From: Leptolyngbyaceae cyanobacterium RU_5_1
GTDB lineage: Bacteria; Cyanobacteriota; Cyanobacteriia; Leptolyngbyales; Leptolyngbyaceae
Direction: 5' to 3'
Length of the DNA stretch: 50,227 nucleotides
NCBI GenBank assembly: GCA_012034055.1
Contig: JAAUSG010000011.1
Span: forward strand, 1 to 50,227
Below are positions 44,083 through 50,227 of this stretch, in pieces; position 1 is the stretch's first letter; each line of letters opens with the position of its first letter. The position numbers and the translations under genes are program-made. Below the pieces are notes generated by a model, which saw only the letters and a program-made list of their open reading frames with translations, was not told where the DNA came from and searched no databases.

Positions 44083-44289
44083 ATGAGGCAGGTAATTTTG
44101 TACAAGGATGAAGATGGCTATTGGATTGTCGAATGTCCAAGCTTAAAAGGATGTATTAGCCAAGGCAAAACAAAAGAGGAAGCGTTGTTAAACATTAAGG
44201 AGGCGATCTCAGGTTACATTGCTGCCTTAGAAGATGATGGTTTACCTGTGCCAGTAGACAACTTTGAAGCGTTCTTGGTGGTTGTGTGA
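44083..44289 (+). CDS. hicB: HicB-type antitoxin, second copy
   Basis: A 68-residue HicB-like protein: VILYKDEDGYWIVECPSLKGCISQGKTKEEALLNIKEAISGYIAALEDDG. This is the standard HicB fold with CPSLKGC-SQG and the following helix. It neutralises HicA. It sits between xdhA and xdhB and overlaps the hicA start by four bases. Its base composition is more AT-rich than its neighbours, suggesting recent acquisition. Confidence 0.9.
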   Translation: MRQVILYKDEDGYWIVECPSLKGCISQGKTKEEALLNIKEAISGYIAALEDDGLPVPVDNFEAFLVVV

Positions 44290-44507
44290 GCAAGCTACCT
44301 AGCATTTCTGGAAAGGATTGTGTCAAAGCTCTACAGAAAATAGGGTTTTATCAGAAGCGGAGAGAGAGCAGTCACATTATTCTACGTCGAGATGAGCCAT
44401 TCGCTCAAGTTGTTGTGCCGGATCATCAGGAGCTGGCTAAAGGAACACTCCGAGCAATCATTCGAGATGCTGACTTAAGTGTGGAGGAGTTGATAGCGTT
44501 GCTGTAG
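44286..44507 (+). CDS. hicA: HicA-type toxin, second copy
   Basis: A 73-residue HicA toxin: LPSISGKDCVKALQKIGFYQKRRESSHIILRRD, with the catalytic His in SSHII, then VVVPDHQELAKGTLRAIIRDADLSVEELI. It is an mRNA-cleaving enzyme controlled by HicB. The GTG start overlaps the hicB stop. Both partners look intact, so an active addiction module is plausible within the xanthine dehydrogenase locus. Confidence 0.9.
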   Translation: MSKLPSISGKDCVKALQKIGFYQKRRESSHIILRRDEPFAQVVVPDHQELAKGTLRAIIRDADLSVEELIALL

Positions 44508-44586
44508 ATGCTCGATTTCTAGCACTACAAAATGTCTGTACACATCAAAACGCTCTAAATTAGCTGATTCTTTGGAGGTTAGCCGT

Positions 44587-46935
44587 ATGAGCACGGTCGG
44601 AAAACGCAAGAGTCACGAAAGCGCCGAGGGACACGTCACTGGTAAAGCGGTCTACACCGATGAACAACGCCCCCCAGTTGGGATGCTCTCGGTTTATCCG
44701 GTGCTGGCTGCCCATGCCAGAGCCAAAATTACGAGTATTGATACTTCTGCGGCCGATGAGGTTGAGGGACTGGTGACGGTGTTAACAGCCGCTGATGTTC
44801 CAGGCGAGAACGATACGGGAGCGATCGCCCACGACGAAATCCTGTTGCCAACCGATGAAGTGATGTATTGGGGACAGGCCGTAGCTTGGACCGTGGGTGA
44901 AACGGAAGATGCCGCTCGGTTAGCCGCTCAGAAAATCACCGTTGAATACGAGCCGTTGCCGCCCGTGTTGACGATTCAAGACGCGATCGCATCTGATAGT
45001 TTCCACACGTCACCGCAAGTCATTCGGCGCGGCGATCCAAATGCAGCTCTGCAAACAGCCGACCTCTGCTTAACAGGTGAGGTTGGGGTAAACGGTCAGG
45101 ACCATTTCTACCTGGAAACCCAAACCAGTTGGGTGATTCCCGATGGTGCAGGGCATTATCAGGTCTACTCATCGACTCAACATCCCACCGAAACTCAAAT
45201 CATCATTGCGCGAGTGCTGGGCATTCCCACGAATCAGGTCGTAGTCACCTGTTTACGCATGGGAGGCGGATTTGGCGGCAAAGAATCGCAGGCAAATCCG
45301 TTTGCATCGGTGGCCGCGATCGCCGCCTACAAAACAGGTCGCCCTGTGCGCGTCAAGCTGAACCGGCAGCACGACATGATCTTGACCGGCAAGCGGCACG
45401 GGTTCCTGGGGCACTACACCGTTGGCTTTAGTTACGACGGACGGATCACCGCTCTGGATGTGGATCTCTACGCCGATGGTGGCTGGAGCCTGGATTTGTC
45501 GCCCCCCGTGCTGCTCCGAGCCATGCTGCATGTGGACAACGCCTACTACATTCCGAATCTGGAAGTGCGCGGGCGAATTGCGAAAACCAACACCGTCTCT
45601 AACACCGCATTCCGGGGCTTTGGTGGTCCGCAAGGGATGGTGGTGATCGAGGATATCGTGGATCGGGTGGCGCGATCGCTCAACTTACCGCCCGACGTAG
45701 TTCGCGAACGGAACTTCTACCACGGCACTGGAGAAACCAACACCACTCATTATGGGCAAGAGATTTTTGATAACCGGATTGCCCGGGTTTGGAGTGACGT
45801 GCAAGCCAACGCCGAGGTTGCCGAACGGAAAGTCGCGATCGCTCAGTTCAACCAAACCCACACCTACACCAAACGTGGGTTGGCAATCACGCCAGTCAAA
45901 TTCGGCATCTCCTTCAACAAAACCCAATACAACCAGGCCGGCGCACTGATTCTGATTTACACCGACGGCAGCATTCAGCTCAATCACGGCGGCACCGAGA
46001 TGGGGCAAGGCTTGCACACCAAGATGCTGCAAGTTGCGGCTCAGACTTTGGGCGTCAACCTCAACCGCTTCCGCGTGATGCCCACCAGTACCGACAAAGT
46101 TCCCAACACCTCTGCAACCGCCGCCTCCAGTGGATCAGACCTGAATGGGCAGGCCGTGAAAGACGCCTGCGAAACAATCAAATCCCGACTGGCTCCAGTC
46201 GCTGCCAAGATGCTGGCGCTAGACACGCCGGAAGAGATGGTGTTTGCCGAGGATTGGATCTATTGCCGCACCTATCCTAGTGCCCGCGTTCGCTTTGAAG
46301 ACGTGGTGCAGCAGGCCTATGGCGATCGCGTCAGCCTCTCCGCCACAGGCTACTACCGCACACCCAGCATTTACTGGAACGCCGAAACTGGCAGGGGCAG
46401 ACCGTTTTACTACTATGCCTACGGAGCAGCGGTCAGCGAAGTTGAAGTGGATGGGTTTACCGGCACGTTTAAGCTACTGCAAGTCGATATTGTCCATGAT
46501 GTCGGCGAATCCCTGAATCCACTGGTCGATCAGGGACAAATCGAAGGCGGATTTGTGCAGGGCATGGGCTGGCTGACAATGGAGGAACTGGTGTGGGACG
46601 CTCAGGGACGGCTGCGCACCGATGCCCCCAGCACCTACAAAATTCCCACCATCAGCGAAGTTCCGGAGCACTTCAAGGTGCAACTCCTGGAACGGGCGGC
46701 TCAAGATGGCGTCATTTACGGCAGCAAAGCCGTCGGGGAACCGCCGTTGATGCTAGCTATCTCCGTTCGGGAAGCGATTCGAGCCGCGATCGCGGCCTTT
46801 GGTCAGCCCGATCACGTTCCCCTCACATCCCCCGCCACCCCGGAAGCCACTCTGAAGGCGATCGACTACGTGCGAACCCATTCCACAGTGGCTGCTAAAT
46901 CCTCTATCGATCCTGATCCAGCCCTTAAAAGTTAA
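44587..46935 (+). CDS. xdhB: Xanthine dehydrogenase molybdenum-binding subunit
   Basis: A 782-residue catalytic subunit. Purine-specific residues are visible: Glu 233 in GGGFGGKES, Arg 311 in LLRAMLHVDN, Phe 345 in AFRGFGGPQG, and the catalytic Glu near 718 in SKAVGEPPL. The spacing Glu 233 to Arg 311 equals that of known xanthine dehydrogenases. The other active-site loop NHGGTEMGQGLHTK is intact. GGAGG at 44573-44577, nine bases before ATG 44587, sets the start. The substrate is predicted to be xanthine or hypoxanthine; with XdhA it passes electrons via Fe-S clusters to FAD and NAD. Confidence 0.93.
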   Translation: MSTVGKRKSHESAEGHVTGKAVYTDEQRPPVGMLSVYPVLAAHARAKITSIDTSAADEVEGLVTVLTAADVPGENDTGAIAHDEILLPTDEVMYWGQAVAWTVGETEDAARLAAQKITVEYEPLPPVLTIQDAIASDSFHTSPQVIRRGDPNAALQTADLCLTGEVGVNGQDHFYLETQTSWVIPDGAGHYQVYSSTQHPTETQIIIARVLGIPTNQVVVTCLRMGGGFGGKESQANPFASVAAIAAYKTGRPVRVKLNRQHDMILTGKRHGFLGHYTVGFSYDGRITALDVDLYADGGWSLDLSPPVLLRAMLHVDNAYYIPNLEVRGRIAKTNTVSNTAFRGFGGPQGMVVIEDIVDRVARSLNLPPDVVRERNFYHGTGETNTTHYGQEIFDNRIARVWSDVQANAEVAERKVAIAQFNQTHTYTKRGLAITPVKFGISFNKTQYNQAGALILIYTDGSIQLNHGGTEMGQGLHTKMLQVAAQTLGVNLNRFRVMPTSTDKVPNTSATAASSGSDLNGQAVKDACETIKSRLAPVAAKMLALDTPEEMVFAEDWIYCRTYPSARVRFEDVVQQAYGDRVSLSATGYYRTPSIYWNAETGRGRPFYYYAYGAAVSEVEVDGFTGTFKLLQVDIVHDVGESLNPLVDQGQIEGGFVQGMGWLTMEELVWDAQGRLRTDAPSTYKIPTISEVPEHFKVQLLERAAQDGVIYGSKAVGEPPLMLAISVREAIRAAIAAFGQPDHVPLTSPATPEATLKAIDYVRTHSTVAAKSSIDPDPALKS

Positions 46936-47211
46936 CGAGTCACGAGCTGCAAGACAATTTCAGTCTCTATACAACTGAGTTCATACATCTTTTGGCTACA
47001 AAAAATTAGATATCTCTAAAATCTCCGGAGCCAACTGCACAAGTCAGAATAATTTTGAAGGATGGAACCAGTCTACACCTGCACAGATAAACAGTAGATT
47101 AGGCGATTTGGTTGATGGTAGAGACATTAAATCAAGGCTATCATCGCCCAATAATTTTGTGGGTGACAAAATAACTGAATAATATGTCGTTAGTATTTCT
47201 AGTGTGTACTT
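46936..47211. other. AT-rich gap, nothing firm
   Basis: No gene, repeat or promoter was recognised. From here to about 48500 no GCGATCGC octamer is visible, unlike the rest of the window. Confidence 0.45.
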
Positions 47212-48336
47212 ATGTCATGGGATTCTCCTGTCTTTAGCGTCTGTCCATTAGGTAGTTCTTGGTTATGGGCTGCGTGGAATAACACCAAAGAGGCTTATGC
47301 TTTTCTAGAGAAGCCAGAAAAGAATTTAGCGATCGATTGTTTGTTCTACGCTGAAGCACCTTCCCAAGAAACTGCAATCAAAACAGCTCGCAAGCTGTTA
47401 GGTGTTCATATTAGACAATTAGGCAGTGAGTGGGCGGCAGAAGTATGCAAAGTGATTGACCCAAAAACTCATCCTTTTGACCGTGAGCGTGAAGTAGCCA
47501 CTGATAAACTCCAAGGATGTTTAGATCAACTTCATTCTTTGACTGGCTTAAATGCAGTGAAATCTACTGTTCAGGAGTTAGTAAATATCGCAAAAGTTGC
47601 TCAAATGCAGGTTCAAGCAGGTATAAAGGCTCCCGCAATCACTAGACACCTCGTATTTACGGGTAACCCCGGAACAGGCAAAACTACAGTAGCTAGAATT
47701 TTAGGTGAGATTTATACCAATCTCGGTGTTTTATCAAAAGGTGATTTTACAGAGGTAGACCGAACTGATTTAGTTGCGCAATATTTAGGACAAACAGCAC
47801 CCAAAACGGCAAAAGTAGTTGAATCTGCTTTAGGTGGTGTACTTTTTATTGATGAAGCTTATTCCCTTGTTCCAGATGGGCACGGAGATATGTATGGACA
47901 AGAAGCAATCAGTACTATCTTGAAAATGATGGAGGATCATAGAGAGGATTTTGTGGTTATTGTTGCAGGCTATAAAGCAGAGATGTCTCGATTCATTGAG
48001 TCGAATCCTGGATTAAAGTCTAGATTTTCAAGGTCAATTCATTTTGAAGATTATTCCTCATCTGAGTTAGCTGAAATTTTTAAGGTTAGATGCAAACAGC
48101 ATGGTTATCTATTTTCAGATAAAACTATAGAAGCGGTAGGCAATCTGATCAATCAATTTGAGCATCAAATTGGCGAACTTGGAAATGGCCGATTTGTAAG
48201 AAATATTTTTGATCACTGTATTGCTAATCAATGTAACCGTTTAGCCGCATTGCCCAAACCCTCTAAAGAAGACTTGAAAACCTTCCTACCTGCTGATATT
48301 CCTACTCATGAGCAATTAGCGCAGTATCTTCTTTAG
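47212..48336 (+). CDS. CbbX/CfxQ-like AAA+ ATPase with N-terminal extension
   Basis: A 374-residue protein. Residues 1-100 form an unrecognised domain (CPLGSSWLWAAWNNTKEAYAFLEKPEKN near the start). The rest is a CbbX-type AAA+ module: LTGLNAVKSTVQELVN, Walker A GNPGTGKTT (151-159), Walker B VLFIDEAYSL (210-219), the pore-side segment GHGDMYGQEAISTILKMMEDHRED, and SNPGLKSRFSRSIHF. Relatives include the Rubisco activase CbbX and ATPases of type VII secretion systems. No Rubisco gene is near, so a remodelling role for another target is more likely. Codon use is AT-rich and the gene lacks HIP1 sites, suggesting transfer. Confidence 0.82.
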   Translation: MSWDSPVFSVCPLGSSWLWAAWNNTKEAYAFLEKPEKNLAIDCLFYAEAPSQETAIKTARKLLGVHIRQLGSEWAAEVCKVIDPKTHPFDREREVATDKLQGCLDQLHSLTGLNAVKSTVQELVNIAKVAQMQVQAGIKAPAITRHLVFTGNPGTGKTTVARILGEIYTNLGVLSKGDFTEVDRTDLVAQYLGQTAPKTAKVVESALGGVLFIDEAYSLVPDGHGDMYGQEAISTILKMMEDHREDFVVIVAGYKAEMSRFIESNPGLKSRFSRSIHFEDYSSSELAEIFKVRCKQHGYLFSDKTIEAVGNLINQFEHQIGELGNGRFVRNIFDHCIANQCNRLAALPKPSKEDLKTFLPADIPTHEQLAQYLL

Positions 48337-48385
48337 CACGATCGCCCCCTCTTGTCAGTCGGCATAAAGCAGTAGTGTAATCCAA

Positions 48386-50227
48386 TTATCCCACTGCGCC
48401 CAAGGCTCTCAGGGTTACCTTTTGAGCATCCGTGAGTCCGGTTACTCCGGCAATCGTCATTCCTTCGTAGGGTCTGGGGCTGCGCAGAATGGCAAGACAT
48501 CGCCCGGTCGCGATCGCCCAAAGGCGAATGGTTTCATCTTCGCTACCACTTGCCAAAATCTGACCGTCGGGACTGAAGGCAACCGACCAGACCCGTCGCG
48601 TGTGCCCTTCCAGAGTTTGCAGACATTCCCCCGTGTCAACGTTCCAGAGCTTCACAGTGCGATCGCTACTGCCGCTCACTAAGAGCTGTATTCCTGATTG
48701 AAACCGCTGAATCCCGTCCCGATTTGCAAAATCGGGGACTGGACAGAATAGGGCAGATTCTACCGGTTCCGTATGCCCAACCAACGTTCTCAGGCATTCA
48801 CCCGTTTGCACATCCCAGACCTTAATCGTGTAATCCGCACTGCTGCTGACAAGGCGCTGCCCGTCTGGGCTAAACTGGACTGAACTGACGCGGGAGGTGT
48901 GTCCCGTCAACACGCTGAAGCACTCACTTCTGCGCAAGTCCCAGAGCTTGATCATGCCGTTATCTTCACTACTGGCGAGGACAGTGCTATCTGGATTGGC
49001 GCGATCGCTTGAACGTGGCTGGAATGTCCCTGCAGCGTCTTTAAGCACTGCCCCGTGCGACTATCCCAAAGCCGAATCATCTGGTCTGAACTGCTGCTGG
49101 CCAGCAGTGGATGATCGAGTTGGACATCTGGGTAACTGACATCATCGGTGCCGGGTAGATAAGTCACCGACCACACCCAGTGGGTATGACCCTGCAACGT
49201 TTTCAAACACATCCCCGTGTGACGATTCCAAAGCTTGATAGTACGATCAAAACTGCTGCTGGCCAGGGTTTGACCATCTGGGCTAAAGGCAACGAACCAA
49301 ACCTGGTTGGTGTGTCCCTGTAGGGTGCGCAGGTATTGGTGCGTGGTTACGTCCCATAGTTTTACCGTGTGGTCGGCACTGCTGCTGGCCAGGGTTTGAC
49401 CATCTGGACTAAAGGCAACACTGAGAATGGAGCTGGTATACCCCCGGAGCGTCTTCAGGCACTGCCCAGTGCGACTGTGCCAAAGTTTGACGGTTTGGTC
49501 CGCCCCACCACTGACAATCAGTTCGCCTGCGGCGCGAGTTGCCGGTTGCCCATCTGAATCCCTGGAAAAATCGATCGCTGGGGCAAAGGCGACCGATCGC
49601 ACATGTCCGGTATGCCCCTGCAAGGTTTTCAGACAAGCTCCGCTGGCAACGTCCCAAAGCTTAAGGGTGCGATCCTCGCTGGCACTGACCAGTTGTTGTC
49701 CATCTGCACTAAACGCCAGCGATCGCACGTTGCTGGTGTGTCCTGCTAAGGTTTTCAAGCATTCGCCCGTTTGGGCATCCCAAATCTTCAGCAAGTGGTC
49801 ATCTCCACCGCTGGCAAAGATGCGACCGTCTGGGCTAAACACCACTGAACGGACATGGCTGGTATGCCCCTGCAGGGTTGCCAGGCACTGACCCGTTTTA
49901 ACATTCCAGATTTTCAAGGTGTGGTCATCGCTACCGCTGATCAGACGTTGATGACCTGAGCTGTCAGAATCGTCAGTTCCAGATGTAGAAGCGATCGCTG
50001 TAGAGGTGATCGGTACAGAGGGCGCGAAGCAAATCGCACAGACCCAGTGGTCATGTCCCTGCAGGGTTTTCAAGCATTCTCCAGTGCGAACATTCCACAA
50101 TCGGATCGTTTTGGCATCAATCCCACAACTAGCCAGAGTTTGACCATCTGGACTAAACGCAACAGCAATCATCCAATCACTCTGCCCTGGAGCGTTCGGA
50201 TGCATTGACCAGTTGCAATATTCCACA
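48386..50227 (-). CDS. WD40 repeat protein, C-terminal part, frameshifted, runs off the window
   Basis: Twelve WD40 blades can be counted, each with an AFSPDGQTLASSSxD core, a KLWD strand and CLKTLQGHT before the next. The protein ends RPYEGMTIAGVTGLTDAQKVTLRALGAVG, the usual end of cyanobacterial NB-ARC/WD40 proteins, so the missing N-terminus beyond 50227 may hold an NB-ARC or kinase domain. The frame changes at about 48998-49002, in the ninth blade; one added base gives VQAIA, then NPDSTVLAS. Two blades carry long inserts, about 20 residues each. It probably forms beta-propeller scaffolds for protein assembly. Confidence 0.85.

Noticed and set aside
47212..48336. Assignment of the AAA ATPase as the Rubisco activase CbbX
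   Set aside because: No Rubisco genes nearby, an extra N-terminal domain, and close similarity also to type VII secretion ATPases; only the broader family is claimed.

Overview
The window is cyanobacterial chromosome. The octamer GCGATCGC (HIP1) recurs throughout, and the gene set includes ChlM (chlorophyll synthesis), NdhO (cyanobacterial NDH-1), a photosystem I accumulation factor-like protein, NB-ARC and WD40 proteins, and Ser/Thr kinases. Heptanucleotide tandem repeats fill many intergenic gaps. These features suggest a filamentous or otherwise large-genome cyanobacterium; the species cannot be named from sequence alone. No tRNA, rRNA or CRISPR array was recognised.

Layout. 0-5.4 kb: small membrane proteins, an oligoendopeptidase F between two near-identical 89-bp palindromic elements, and a CPBP intramembrane protease. 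5.4-9.3 kb: a three-gene, translationally coupled periplasmic aldehyde oxidase operon of the PaoABC type. 9.6-17.7 kb: a LolA-like secreted protein, enolase, an orphan sugar-type ABC binding lipoprotein, a PSI accumulation factor-like protein, RidA, a Nudix hydrolase and 4-alpha-glucanotransferase. 17.9-26.4 kb: a fused SecD-SecF and, further up the same strand, pdhB. Between them lies a signalling block of a transmembrane Ser/Thr kinase with a periplasmic amino-acid-binding-type domain, an NB-ARC ATPase and a divergent sigma-70-like factor. 26.5-29 kb: a DprA-like Rossmann protein, nagA and chlM. 29-31.2 kb: an accessory graveyard with a truncated caspase, a YefM antitoxin with an internally deleted RelE-type toxin, and an intact HicBA pair. 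31.4-37.4 kb: a pseudokinase with four 51-residue repeats, a transposase fragment, an AAA-type ATPase between inverted repeats, and small hypotheticals. 37.5-47 kb: SpoIID/LytB protein, a BMP-type binding lipoprotein behind an NtcA-type promoter, a PatD-like protein, ndhO, malate dehydrogenase, and a xanthine dehydrogenase whose two subunit genes are separated by a second HicBA pair. 47.2-50.2 kb: an AT-rich CbbX-like AAA ATPase and the 3' part of a WD40 gene running off the right edge.

How it works together. The BMP lipoprotein with its NtcA/-10 promoter and the xanthine dehydrogenase point to uptake and oxidation of purines as a nitrogen source. The PaoABC-like enzyme is a second molybdenum hydroxylase with a different active site, probably detoxifying aldehydes outside the cytoplasm. 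The sigma factor, NB-ARC and receptor-kinase block looks like an accessory signalling cassette between pdhB and secDF.

Quality warning. At least six genes (enolase, malQ, the sugar-binding lipoprotein, the receptor kinase, the NB-ARC gene and the WD40 gene) are each broken by a single-base change in or beside a short homopolymer. Restoring one base rebuilds a normal protein each time, so most of these are more likely sequence errors than real pseudogenes.
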